Of a stretch of 64,000 bases of DNA, positions 1-11,559 are shown piece after piece. Both the position numbers and the translations under genes were made by a program. The stretch covers positions 17,224,501 to 17,288,500 of the forward strand of contig NC_134119.1 of NCBI RefSeq assembly GCF_040939455.1, in the 5' to 3' direction. Positions within the stretch are counted from its first letter, which is position 1. Every line of letters starts with the position of its first letter. This DNA comes from Microcebus murinus (lineage: Eukaryota > Chordata > Mammalia > Primates > Cheirogaleidae). Below the pieces are notes generated by a model. It ran no database searches. It was not told the DNA's origin and saw only the letters and a program-made list of their open reading frames with translations.

Positions 1-522
1 TCATCAAGATTATCTTATCTCAAGCAGACCAAATGAATTATGAACTTTTTACAGTGTTTTCACAAAATATCAGTGCCACTTGCACTAGTAAATAAAAACA
101 CTGATCATGTGTTGTAATTGTTAGTCCAAAATTATATGAGCTTTGAATTGTGTAAAGGCCTCAGGGTCACACCTCCCATATGACACCCTGTAACAGTTGC
201 CCCATCGCTCAACCATCCAGTTTTCAGCCTTGTACGGACTTAACAATAATTTTAAGAGACCATATTTAAATTTGTCCATTCACCTTTTATTTTAAAACTC
301 AGTGAGGGCTCCAGAATTTCCATACAGAAGAATGAGTAAAGGGAGACATGACAATGGGCAGAAATAGTTCTCTGAAAGCAGAGCTAAGGGATTTGTGTAA
401 AGTATTCCCATTAAAAAATGTAAGTTTTATTTGGATTTGTGGTTATCCAATAGTAAAAATATTGTTTTCTCAATATGACTTTATTAATATTCAACCTAAG
501 ATTTTATTCTTTCTTTTTAACA
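1..522. other. Unique A/T-rich DNA, nothing recognised
   Basis: No repeat, exon or RNA gene is recognised. A 91-codon frame at 348-623 runs into the transposon that follows and has no protein-like composition. Confidence 0.6.
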
Positions 523-1770
523 CATGCATACTTTGTTTTATTGTGCCTCATGTTATTGTGTTTCTCAGATTTTGCATTTTTTACAAATCAAAGATTTGTA
601 GCAACCCTGCATTAAGCAAGTAAATTGGTACCATTTTTCCCAACAGTATGTGCTCACATTGTGTCTGTCACATTTTGTTAATTTTCAATATTTCAAAATT
701 TTTCATTATTATATGTGTTATGGTGATCTCTGATTAGTGATTTTTGATGTTACCATTGTAATTGTTTTGGGATGCCACCAATCACACTCATGTAAGATGG
801 TAAACTTAATCAATCAATGTGTATGTTCTGACTGCTCCACCAACCAACCATTCCATTCCCCACCTTTCTTACTTTCCTTGGGCATCCTTATTCTCTGAGA
901 TAGTAACACAATAGTATTGAAATGAATAACCAATAATAATCAATAATAACCAATAACCAATTGATAACCCTACAAGGGCCTCTAAATGATCAAATGAAGA
1001 GGAATCACATGTCTCTTAGTTTAAATTAAAAGTTAGAACTAATTAAGCTTAGTGAGGAAGGTATGTTGACAGCAGAGACAGGTTGAAAGATGGGCCTCTT
1101 GTGTCAGTTCGCCAAATTGTGAATGCAAAGGGAAAATTTTTAAAGGAAATTAAAAGTGCTAATCCAGTGCACATGAATGGTAAGAAAGCAAACAGCTTAT
1201 TGGTGATTTGGAGAAAGTTCGAGTGGTCTGGATAAAAAATCAAACCAGCCATAATATTCATGTCAGCCAAAACCTAATCTAGAGCAAGGCTGTAACTCTT
1301 TTCAATTTTATAAAGCCTGAGAAAGGTGAGGAAGCTGCAGAAGCAAAGTTTGGCTCATGAGTTTGGAAGAAAGAAACCATTTCTGTAACATAAAAGTGCA
1401 AAGTTAAGCAGCAAATTCTAATAGAGAAGTTGCGGCAAGTTTTCCAGAAGATCTAGCTCAAATAATTGATGAAAGTGGCTACACTAAGTAACAGATTCCC
1501 AATGTAGACAAGATCCTTTACCACCAAAGATTATGACTTGCTGAAGGCTCTGATGATTGTTAGAATTTCTTAGCAGTAAAGTATTTTTAAAGTAAGGTAT
1601 ACACTTTTTTAAACATAATGCTACTGCACACTTAAAAAACTACAATATAGTGTAAACACAACTTGCATATGTACTAAGATACCCAAATATGTGTTACTTC
1701 CTTTATTTCAATATTTGGTTTGTTGTGGTGGTCTAGAATTAAACCCACAATAACTTCAAAGGTATGCCTG
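523..1770 (+). mobile_element. Tigger1-like DNA transposon (TcMar-Tigger), internally deleted
   Basis: Both ends match the Tigger1 terminal inverted repeats: the left reads CATGCATACTTTGTTTTATTG and the right ends AAAGGTATGCCTG followed by TA. The left part carries decayed 5' sequence and the start of the pogo-like transposase (about 975-1500). Near 1510-1525 the sequence jumps straight to the transposase 3' end and the terminal region (GATTATGACTTGCTGAAGGC onward). About half of a full ~2.4-kb Tigger1 is missing. There are many stops and frameshifts, so it is dead. The family is recognised from memory of its consensus. Confidence 0.85.
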
Positions 1771-2394
1771 TATTAGATTTAATTTTGGGTAAATTGGAGG
1801 GCTGATGGAGATTATGGGAGTGATAGAGCCCCCACCTTTTAGTACTCTTTGACCCTGCCACCTGCCTCTTCCAGTAAACTCTAAGCTCTTCTCTGTATCC
1901 TTAGGCACTATGGTGCCATGAACTCTTTTAGAAAAAAAATCCTTACTTTCAGTAATCTCTGACAGAATTTTCCCATTTGCTTCAGTTGTGAATGAGGAAA
2001 ACAAGTGAAAGTGGTTTCAAGAAAACTTGTGACTTTCTCAATAGTGGAAATCATGGATATTTTCCTATTACATTCCAGTTGTTGCAGAAATCTCAAAATA
2101 TCATTTTCATCCATCACTATTCAGAAATTACTATAATTTTTAGATCTGTTGTCAGCTCTTATTATTTAATGTTCTAATATAAAATCACATAAATTACTAT
2201 TCACAAATTTATTTTAAAATTCTGATAAGTATATTTCCATATAATTGGTTTCCTAAGTAATTTTTTATATTTTATTGTATACATTTAAAATATTCTGAAG
2301 AGTGGCCCATAGGTAACTCCTAAATACCAAAAAAGTCAACAACAACAACAGAAAGATATTTAAAAAACCTTTACCATAGCCTGGAGGTGGAATG
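1771..2394. other. Unique DNA between Tigger and Alu
   Basis: No family is recognised. Overlapping frames of 60-80 codons on both strands (1756-2177) look like chance openings. Confidence 0.5.
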
Positions 2395-2409
2395 AAAAGA
2401 AAGGGAGGG

Positions 2410-2750
2410 GGCCGGGCGCTGTGGCTCACGCCTGTAATCCTAGCTCTTGGGAGGCCGAGGCGGGCGGATTGCTCAAGGTCAGGAGTTCAAAACCAGCCTG
2501 AGCAAGAGCGAGACCCCGTCTCTACTATAAATAGAAAGAAATTAATTGGCCAACTGATATATATATATAAAAAATTAGCCGGGCAAGGTGGCGCATGCCT
2601 GTAGTCCCAGCTACTCGGGAGGCTGAGGCAGAAGGATCACTCAAGCCCAGGAGTCTGAGGTTGCTGTGAGCTAGGCTGACGCCAGGCACTCACTCTAGCC
2701 TGGACAACAAAGCGAGACTCTGTCTCAAAAAAAAAAAAAAAAAAAAAAAA
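2410..2750 (+). mobile_element. Alu SINE, strepsirrhine type with linker insertion
   Basis: A full-length dimeric Alu begins GCCGGGCGCTGTGGCTCACG and ends in a ~26-nt A tail. It is flanked by the direct repeat AAGAAAGGGAGGG (2397-2409 and 2751-2763). The right arm has the GCTAGGCTGACGCC form typical of lemur and galago Alus. About 30 nt are inserted between the arms (about 2537-2568), including AATTAATTGGCCAACTGATA followed by a TA run. The same insertion occurs in the Alu at 7911-8250. Sequence looks young: little divergence and intact box A/B regions. Confidence 0.95.
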
Positions 2751-2763
2751 AAGAAAGGGAGGG

Positions 2764-3645
2764 AGGAGTTGAGAACTATTTACAATCCTACTGGTGGTTC
2801 ACTTGCTTGGGAGAGTGAGGAAAAGTATCCTCTACCCCAAATTTGTAAAAAACTGTGTTCTCTGTAAGACTGACTTGGGGTATCATTGTATGATACTGTG
2901 TAAGTGTCGATGTATCATTCCTAATACTTAAGTGATCCTGAAACTTAAGAACTTAAATCAAGGGGGAATTTGAGTGATACCTCAGTAAATCCTACTCTTA
3001 ATGGTCGCTGTTGGCTAAAAGGCTGTGAACTGCAAGAGAATTACACAAACCTTAAGACTTTTATTGAATGATAGTCATTCTGTAATCAGCCTTTGAAAGG
3101 GAAAAAATGGTAGAGAAAGCCCCACTGAAATATGTGAGTGTATTTTGATTGCAACTGAACTAAACCAAAGTCCTGCCTGGTCAGAGGTCATAGAAAGACT
3201 ACTGATTAAAGAAATTTCCCTAGCCACAGGAATTAACTCTACCAGAACCTTATAGAATAGTTGCATAAATAATCATAAACATTTCCAAACATACCAGAGT
3301 TGAGTGGATTACATGGAATTGGGTATGGAATGAGCGAATTAGGTGAGTTCAAGAAGGTGCCTGGATCTCAATAATGTGCTAACTCCTTTAATAGATAATC
3401 TCCATCTACTGAAAACAATTTTAAGTTTACTTATAACAGGGGAAAAAAAGAAGGGGGTTACCTAATACACATGGCTTACATGTATTAATTCTTCCACATT
3501 AGTCAGGAACCTCAGAGGACTTTGTTGCCACCAAGTTTGTAAAACTATGAATACAATTGTTGGATGAGATATCTAGCTGTCCTGTACCAAAATGTGAGGT
3601 CAGATATAAGTTTAACGTGTATGTATGTATTTACCCATCACAATG
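2764..3645. other. Unique DNA, nothing recognised
   Basis: No repeat family, RNA gene or plausible exon is seen. Confidence 0.5.
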
Positions 3646-3647
3646 CC

Positions 3648-3835
3648 TACGTGCTGCTAACCTAAGTATTTAATATATGTTTGCTCATTTAATTTTTACC
3701 ATAACCTGATATGGTAAATACGATTCTTATTATCCTCATCATACAGATGAGGAAACTGAACAATGGAGAGGGTAAGGAACTTGTTCAAGGTCGCATGAAT
3801 CCTGGTAGAATCAGGTTTGAGGCTAGGCTGTCTTA
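3648..3835 (-). repeat. MIR SINE fragment
   Basis: Reads as reverse-complement MIR: CTCATTTAA, then a TTATTATCC-like stretch, ACAGATGAGGAAACTGAACA, AAGGAACTTGTTCAAGGTCGC and a decayed left end. Ancient and diverged. Confidence 0.75.
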
Positions 3836-3854
3836 TAAGTCCTTGCTTTCAATA

Positions 3855-5654
3855 ACTATGCTGAGCTCTCTCTGTGTAAATACTCTTGTAGAGATATATC
3901 TCCAGAGTTGCCTAAATTGGAGTGTCCAACAATAACTATCGAAAGTTATAGCTTGAAGTAGAGAAGAAAGCAGAAAAAAAGAGTCCAGGTATATTATAAG
4001 ACTTTCATTTAATTCCCACAATTCTAAGTAAGAGAAATTCTGAAATGTCTAACTTATTTCCCAATTTCTTTTTTTCATTTCCTTCTAATAATTTTAGGAA
4101 CTGAGGAGTAAACAGAAAATTTTGGAAAGAAAGGTTTATAAGACAGGGGCAATGTTCTCTTTCCGCCTGCTTTCAATGTAGGATAGATTTGCATATATAA
4201 AATGCAATGGTATTTTTAAAAAACATGTGATACCATAAAAATGATCACTGAAAGATCAGACATTGATTCATGATAAAATTAAATTTAAAATATAACAATA
4301 ATTAAACTACTTGTAAAAAATATTCCTTCAATGAATTCTACTGATGGACCATCCTGTATATCAAATTAATCACAAAGAGGAATTGAGCTGCCTTTTCTTC
4401 CCACTTGGGTATAGGAAAACATAAGCTCCAAAAAGCAAAAAAAAAAAAAAACAAAAAACATAATTCAGACTTCAAAAACAAAATTATAGAAAATCACAAC
4501 TGGAAAAACGTTGTTCCCCCTCACTTCCAAAATCCTGACAGGAGCTTGACAGGGAACATTTTTTGAAAGTCAACCATCTAAAATGTTGCTTATTCATGAT
4601 GTTGCCTGAGAATACTGAGAGGGAAATGAGATTGCAATCTCTCCTTGTCCAGCTGTCAAAGAAGACAGCAATTTTTCTTCCACCAAAGAGACAAAACTTG
4701 AAAAAAAAATTCACACTGTCAGAAAACCACACATCACCTCAGTGGGTTTGAGGAACATCTAAAAATGGATGTAATATGACAGCAGCCACCTGGACACCAA
4801 TTCCAAAATGACAAAGATTATTGCTGTAGTACAGTGTGAGCAGCAGGGAATTGGCAAATCATAATGAAGAAGGGAGTCTATGCATGTAAAACTACACAGA
4901 AGGCATGATTAGGCCTTCAGGGTTTTGGGAAACATAGAAATACTGAGCAAGGTGACAGCTTACAAGTCTCAGATAGGATTTCCTTTGGTGTTCACTTAAA
5001 TATTTTACCCAGACTTCACCTCAACATAACTACCAATTAGGCAGCTTAATTATAATAAATCAATGACCCTGGTATGATTGCAAATTTGTACAGGACTTAT
5101 ACGTCTTGGTGATCAACTAGAACACTAACCAGTATCTGAAGATCACTTTAAAAAAGTGACTAATCTCCATTATAGAGTGGATTTTTCTTCTATTTAAATC
5201 TCAAGAAACATACCAGTAGAGTTGACTCTTAGAAATATGTAAGTCAAGGCAAACTAATACTCCAAGCCAATATAAAAAGGCAGCTGCAAGAGTGTTTGAT
5301 GGAAACCTTTTTGAATATTCTTCTCCTCCCCCAATTCTCTCTTGCCATCCTTCCTCCTGTCAGCTCCTTCATTTTCTAATAGGTGTATTATATTTTAAAA
5401 ACCCATCTTGTTTGTAGAGTATAAAAAGCCATATCAGCTCAGTGATTCTATTCTTCTTATATGCTACCATTACTGTGCATCTTGGCTTTTGGGAGACTTT
5501 TCTAATTTGGAATTCCAATCTTCATATGTGTGTTATTTTTGCAAAATTCAGTGCCTTTACTTCAACAGACTCCATCAGCATTCATGTTTACTTCCTTTGG
5601 GTTCCCTCATCCTCACCAGTAATTTATCTGCTTTTGAACTTGTTCCCCAAATAG
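3855..5654. other. Unique A/T-rich DNA with a short A-run
   Basis: An A-run lies at 4437-4451. No repeat is identified with confidence. Short overlapping frames at 4484-4751 and 5408-5671 have no recognisable protein. Confidence 0.5.
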
Positions 5655-5742
5655 AGCACGAACTATATTAATTTCTGTATCTCTGACACAGGACACAGTC
5701 CTTTACACTTAGTAGGTGCTCAAAATATTGTTGTAAGTATAA
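5655..5742 (+). repeat. L2 LINE 3' end
   Basis: Shows the L2 tail pattern: CTGTATCTCTGACACAGGAC, then a CTTAGTAGGTGCTCAAAATA core and TTGTTG. Only the last ~90 bp is recognisable. Confidence 0.6.
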
Positions 5743-7755
5743 TGTACAAGACCTGTAAAAAAAATTCTAGAACATGTTGCTGCTATCCTCTTTTTTCTTG
5801 CACAACAAAAAGAAAAATTGGGGGCACAAGTGCAGACCACAGGAATAGTAAGAAGCCTGGGCATCTAGTCAATCTGGTGATGAATTAAAACAACGTCTTT
5901 GGGCATCATCTCCTCTCTTCTACAAGGCCCCCCTTGGCTTTCCAGAATCACTCTTGTCTTCCTTGTCTGGACATCACAAGTGTTTCTTCTGGAGTCTCAG
6001 AAGGAAAGGGTCCCCAATCAGTGGTGTGTGTCAAATGCTTCCGTGTTCCACAGTGAAAGAAAGGAGAGAGAGAAGGAGGTAGGGAGAGAGGAAAGGAGGC
6101 AGGGAGGCAAAAAAGCAGGGAGAAAGACAAAGAAGGAGAGAGAGGGGTAGATAAAATACAAATGAATCTTCCAACTCTCTGTTAACTCTAGATTAATGGA
6201 ATTCGATAGGAGAAGTACTTTTTAAATCCTTCACCTCTGTACTTCATCTTCATTGCCTCCTCACTTCCAAAACATCTACTGCTTAGCTTTGCACAATATG
6301 GTTCCAAGCATATTCAGGTTTTATGTATTTAGAGGTGGTGGTTGGAGGGCATATAGTCGAGGAGCTTTCAGGCTGTCCTTAGGGGTGTCATTTGGGTATG
6401 GATACAGGGGGTGAGGTGGGCAGAACTATGTATAGCTCCAGGTCACAGTGTTAATAATTATCTCCTCCTCTGAAAATACTAAAGGGGATGAAAAGATATC
6501 TATTTAGAGATTGATTTCATTTCAATTTTACAGATAAACTCACAGAGAAAGGAAAAGCATCTATTCCCCATACCAATGTCACTCCCAAATATTTTTGGCT
6601 TAATAAGAACTTCTTCAACAAATTCTATCATGAAAAATGAAATAAAGTTAAACTCCTATTCCATTCATTATCACATTCAAATGACTCATTTTCACAGAAT
6701 TCTTATTCTTATAGATGACAAGCTGTGTGTAATATAATAAGCAATAGAATTACATCAAGTAAACAAGAAGATAAATAAAGCCTGAAAACAAATTGTATGG
6801 TATTTAAAAATTAATAAATGCAGTAAAGCAAAACATAAATAAGTCAAATTCCATTTTTTCCCACTAAACATTAGACTAATTTAGTTTATAAATATGTTCT
6901 TAAAATGTTGTATTCTGTCAAATTTGTCTCATATTATTGGGAAAACTCAGCATATATTACCACTTGACATCACATCTTTACATGTTTTATTCCAATATTA
7001 CATGAGAATTAATTTTATACTCCTGGCTTTGCTTTCATCTTCTTCATTTTTCAAAGCATGCTTGTACCCAACATTTAATATTCATCATTTGTCTAATAGT
7101 TGTTGTTCATGACTTCAACATAAGTCGAGTATAATATAATAAGGGAGTTACATAATGAATAAAATATTGATCAAAATAAACAATGAATCGAAAGAGTGAA
7201 ATAAATTCTTGTGTCATTTTGAATGATAAACTCATCAGGCAGAAAGCAATTGTCAGAATCTGTTAATAAACAAAAATCAATGACCAACACAATATATGAC
7301 TTTATGTTAGCACTTGCAACCTTTGTTTGTATTGCAAAGAATGGCCTCTCATTTCTGGACACTATTCTGAGCACAGAGAATTCAGTAACAATGAGCTTTT
7401 TCTACTGTGATCATGGTCAGTATTGCCACAACTTTTTGGAAAGTTGGAAAATCGAGCATTTCAGTGACTTTTCCAGGTACAAATATGGCTCTGTCATACC
7501 TTTGCTAGTGAGTTTAGTGAAGAAGTTTCTAGCCTAATCAATGACAAATTGAGTGAAAAAACTGGGGAAAAGTCAAGCAATAACTTACAACAATAACAAC
7601 CACTGCAAAATAGTAATGCAACCACAACGCCTGAGTGCCTGTGCAGGAGCTTCTGACTCGGAAGAACACAGAAACAACACTGATTATACAACTGTGATAT
7701 CTGCATTTTTAAGCACTCTTTTAAAAAATGTATTGTAGTTTTTTTCTGACAAATA
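5743..7755. other. Unique DNA with a purine-rich tract
   Basis: 6053-6149 is a degenerate GA/GGAA purine-rich low-complexity tract. The rest is A/T-rich without a recognised family. Frames of 104 and 70 codons at 7223-7537 (+) and 7494-7706 (-) overlap and resemble no protein I know. Confidence 0.5.
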
Positions 7756-7910
7756 TTGGGTTATTAAGAATGAAATGTCTAATTTCCTTAAGTAACTAAG
7801 TTTGACAGTTGATATCTCTGACATTTCACTTTGACACTTTTTGTTTTATTTTTATTATGGAGGTACATCTTCAGTCTTGCAAATGCAAGTTTTGGCTTGT
7901 GATTATCTTT

Positions 7911-8250
7911 TTTTTTTTTTTTTTTTTTGAGACAGAGTCTCACTTTGTTGTCCAGGCTAGAGTGAGTGCCGTGGCGTCAGCCTAGCTCACAGCAACCTCA
8001 AACTCCTGGGCTCGAGTGATCCTTCTGCCTCAGCCTCCCGAGTAGCTGGGACTACAGGCATGTGCCACTATGCCCGGCTAATTTTTTATATATATATATA
8101 TATATATCAGTTGGCCAATTAATTTCTTTCTGTTTTTTTTATAGGTCTCGCTCTTGCTCAGGCTGGTTTTGAACTCCTGACCTTGAGCAATCCGCCTGCC
8201 TCGGCCTCCCAAGAGCTAGGATTACAGGCGTGAGCCACAGCGCCCAGCCA
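7911..8250 (-). mobile_element. Alu SINE, strepsirrhine type, inside the mariner
   Basis: A full-length Alu on the minus strand with a T-run at 7908-7927. It is flanked by the direct repeat GCTTGTGATTATCTTT (7895-7910 and 8251-8266). It carries the same linker insertion as the Alu at 2410, here with a longer TA run (about 8087-8107) and TCAGTTGGCCAATTAATTTC. The insertion splits the mariner upstream of its transposase relic. Confidence 0.95.
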
Positions 8251-8298
8251 GCTTGTGATTATCTTTTAAGTTTTCTTAAGAGCAATTTTTGTGAAGCC

Positions 8299-9330
8299 AT
8301 GGATAAGCCAAAAATTTGTGTTATTTTCAAATGTGAGTCCTGTCATGGAAAAAATGCAGTGCTGACAGCTCGAAATATCAACAATGTATCTGGGAGGGTG
8401 TGCCTAGTCAATGCACAGTCCATCGATGGTTTAAGAAGTTCCATTCTGGTCATTTTAATCATGAAAATGAGCCATGTGGGCTATCTGAGACCAAGATGGA
8501 TAATGAGGAGCTGAAAGCTGTAGCGGAAGCAAATCCATCTCAACCTACATGTGAATGAGCAGCAAGGTTGAACATTACTATTTCAACAATGTTGGACCAT
8601 CTGAAACAAATCAGCAAGGTAAAGAAGCTGGATAGATGAGTTCAGCATGAATTAAATGAGCATCAGAAGAGAAATCATCTCGAAGGTTGCCTTTCTTTGC
8701 TGTCATGACATAAAAAGGCAAACCATTTCTATACTATATTGTTATGTGTGATGAAAAATGGATTCTTATTGACAATCACAAATGTTGAACACAATGATTG
8801 GATAAAGATAAAGTGTTGAAACACAGTCAAAAACCAATATTCATCAAAAAAAGCTAATGGTATCTGTTGGGTGGTACAATGCTAATATGATCCACTGCAG
8901 CTTCATGAAACCTGTCCAATGGATTACAGAGGATGTCCACTGCAAGTGGATGTCTGTTGCAACCAGTTGGACAAATGATAAGGATGCTGGCAATTAAGAA
9001 GCCAAGACTGGTCAATGGAGACAGGCCAATCCTCTTGCAAGACTACACTCAACCACATGTCACAAAAAGCAATGCTGCTCAAACTATAACAGCTGGACTT
9101 GAAAACTCTGCCATCCGCCATATTCACCAGACCTTGCACCAACTGGCTACCACTTCTTCCAGGCTTTGGACCACTTTTTGCAAGGAAAAATATTCAATTA
9201 TCAATAAGCTGTGGAAAATGCCTTCTCCATTCCATCACCACTCACTCTCCAGGCTTCTTTGCTTCTGGCATGAACAAGCTACCTTTAAGATGGCAAAACT
9301 GTGTTGATAGTTTAGATGCATACTTTGATT
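8299..9330 (+). pseudogene. Mariner transposase relic
   Basis: Translation starts MDKPKICVIFKCESCHGKNA and drifts between frames. Recognisable pieces include FHSGHFNHENEPCGLSETKM in a second frame (about 8430-8500), an HLKQISKVKKLD helix (about 8590-8630), and PPYSPDLAPTGYHFFQALDH (about 9112-9172), followed by WQNCVDSLDAYFD near the C-terminus. A working transposase would be ~340 residues in one frame. This copy has many stops and indels and cannot make enzyme. Confidence 0.75.
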
Positions 9331-9419
9331 AATTGTACTGCTTCTTGTTTGAGATACACAAACTACACTTTTGATTAAAAATTGGACATTTCATATTCAA
9401 TGACCTTTAATATAAAGAT

Positions 9420-9502
9420 ACAAACTCCTTAAAGGTGCAGACCACAGCATTTTCACCTCTTTACCCTCATTGTACTTAGTACTCAATAAATATTCACCAG
9501 AG
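9420..9502 (+). repeat. L2 LINE 3' end
   Basis: The tail pattern reads CAAACTCCTTAAAGGTGCAG, then ACCCTCATTGTACTTAGTAC and TCAATAAATATTCACC, typical of the last 80 bp of L2. Confidence 0.65.
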
Positions 9503-10120
9503 GATTGCTGACTAAAATGTTAATTTCAGAGTTCTACCTGAGAGGGAAGAATAGAGCAAAAGTTTCTGCAGATCACAAGGAAGTAAAGGGGAGTAAGCTT
9601 CAAAGTCTAAACTTTTTATTCTCTTCCTTGCAAGAATTATGTCTCCAGGCCACAGCTTCCAGTTCAGAGCTATTAGTCTCAGGTAAACACATAATTTCAG
9701 ACTAAAGAGAGAGAGAAGTCCAGGATTTTTCCTTATGTTAATATATACTATGCCTATTTTGAATTTTTTGAAAATAGAAAGATTTCAATATTGAAAACCA
9801 GAAGCCTATCACTCTATACATCACAACATTTGCAGCTTTGTAGGCAAGGTAGGCTAAACTCCCTCATGAAGTCCTGGTTTGCCCAAATTTTCTGAACAAT
9901 TCTGCTGACAGAACCATATAGGAAAATAAATTTGAACCTCCAGTTGGGAAGGGGGCGTAACTAGGAAAGAGCCAAAATTGTGACCAAATGTTAAGCATGA
10001 AAAATTGTTACAAGGTTCATGAACAATATGTGATCAGAACAGCAAATGGAAAGAAGGAAGAATACAGAAATCAGTGTGAAAATAGCAAATTATTTCAAGT
10101 TGTGGCCTTTAAAAAATTCA
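9503..10120. other. Unique DNA, nothing recognised
   Basis: No repeat family or exon is seen. Two 62-66 codon frames are not convincing. Confidence 0.5.
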
Positions 10121-10124
10121 CTTG

Positions 10125-10890
10125 TGAAATATTTATTAAATGCTTACTCCATGCTAAACACTGTAAAAAAAAATAACAATGGACAAGGCATAATCCCTGT
10201 CCATTAAGTGCCCATCCTCCATTAGAACAACTTGCTCACTGATAAGTACAACCTAAGCTAGTAACAAAAAATGTTACTTATGAGTGTAAGAAGAAAAGTC
10301 TTACTTCATGCCAGATCTCATATGAGTCTTGAAAGGTGAGTAGACTTTTGAAAGGCAAGGTGGGAAAAGGCATGTCAGAGAAGAGAAATGGATTCAAAGA
10401 CTTAGAGCTGGGGGATAAATGGCATATCCAAGGGGCTTTGAACAGAACAATTTACCTGGATCCTTAGGGTCAGGTGAGGAAGGTATCAGAAATAAGACTA
10501 ACATAAATTCAGGGCCAGGCTGACACAGGCTGAGTTTATATTTATAAACTCAATGAAATAAGGAGCCAAGCAATGTTTCTATATGGGAAAATTAGATGGG
10601 CAAGGTAGTGTGTAAAACAGAATGGGATAGGGGAATACTGAGCATGGGCTGGTTAGAAGGCCATTATGCTACCTCAGTCTTTAAACTAACAGGGTTGGGG
10701 TGGGCTTAATGGGCCAGAACTTTCTGGTGATATTTTAAGTATATGAAAACTTGAGAAGACAAGTGTGGGAGAAAAGGAAGTAGCAGTCAGAAATGACAGA
10801 CAAATGTAACCTAGGTAACTGGGATGATGGTGACGCTACCACAAGAGGAGCCAAGAGGGTTTTCTGGCTCACAAATAAAGATGAGGAATT
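10125..10890 (-). repeat. L2 LINE, long minus-strand fragment
   Basis: Reads as reverse-complement L2 from its tail (TTTATTAAATGCTTACTCCATGC, CATAATCCCTGTCC) through the body (GAGTCTTGAAAGGTGAGTAG, GGTTAGAAGGCCATTATGC, GGTAACTGGGATGATGGTGA). It is heavily diverged. The upper boundary is approximate. Confidence 0.6.
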
Positions 10891-11091
10891 TGCTTTTCAG
10901 TGTTTATTTGAAATTAGTTTATGTGAAGGCAGAGCAACCAGATGGAAATATGTAGCAGGTACCTTTACATGCAGCACTGGCTACAGAAAGAAGGGTTTTA
11001 TATTTACCATTAACCCATAGTAGTTTAGTGAAATGGCTTTTCTCATTGGCTTCAATTCCTTTCCAAGAAAGACAAGATATGAATAATTACT

Positions 11092-11553
11092 ATAGTCAGC
11101 TGAATGATGGCCCTTGGAATGTGTAAATGGTATGTGGAAAAAGGATCTTAGCCAAGGTGATTAAGAATTTTGGGATGAAGAAATGACCCTGGATTATCTG
11201 GATGGGCTCAAGAGGCAATCACAAATGTGCTTTCATATGACACACAAGGGAGAGTCAATACAGACAGATGAGGGGAAGGCAGTGTGACCACAGAGGCAGA
11301 GATCGGAATGATGCAGCCCCAAGACAATGGATGCCAGCAGCCACCAGAAGGTAGAAGAGGCAAGACAAAGGGACTCTCCTCCAGAGGCCCTGGAGGGAGT
11401 GCAGCCCAGCTTCACAGACATCTCAGCTGTGGCCCAGTGGTACTGATGATGCCAAACTTCTGGCCTCCAGAACTGTGAGAGAATAAATTGTTTTAAACCA
11501 CCAAGTTTGTGGGAATTTGTTATAGCAGCCACAGCAGCCATAGGACACAAACA
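11092..11553 (+). mobile_element. MLT1-type MaLR solo LTR
   Basis: Follows the MLT1 layout: a start resembling the GAATGATGGCCC region, GAGGCAGAGATCGGAATGAT, GCAGCCACCAGAAGGTAGAA, CTTCTGGCCTCCAGAACTGT, then GAGAGAATAAATTG (polyadenylation signal region), CACCAAGTTTGTGG and TTATAGCAGCC. No partner LTR or internal region is seen nearby. The 109-codon minus-strand frame here is a shadow. Confidence 0.8.
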
Positions 11554-11559
11554 CAATTT

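Larger units (their letters stand above)
7756..9407 (+). mobile_element. Ancient mariner transposon (HSMAR2-like), interrupted by an Alu
   Basis: The ends are inverted copies: left GGTTATTAAGAATGAAATGTC and right GACATTTCATATTCAATGACC, with TA next to each. The transposase relic starts near 8299 and decays to about 9330. In translation it shows mariner motifs such as a DHLKQISKVKKLD-like helix and PPYSPDLAPTGYHFF near the last catalytic Asp. Stops and frameshifts are frequent. Assignment to mariner is firm. The HSMAR2 label is from recall and less sure. Confidence 0.8.

Noticed and set aside
7223..7537. 104-codon plus-strand frame
   Set aside because: No start context, domain or homologue recognised, in A/T-rich DNA with an overlapping frame on the other strand.
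8933..9332. 124- and 77-codon plus-strand frames
   Set aside because: Decayed mariner transposase in the wrong frames; the readable mariner motif is in another frame.
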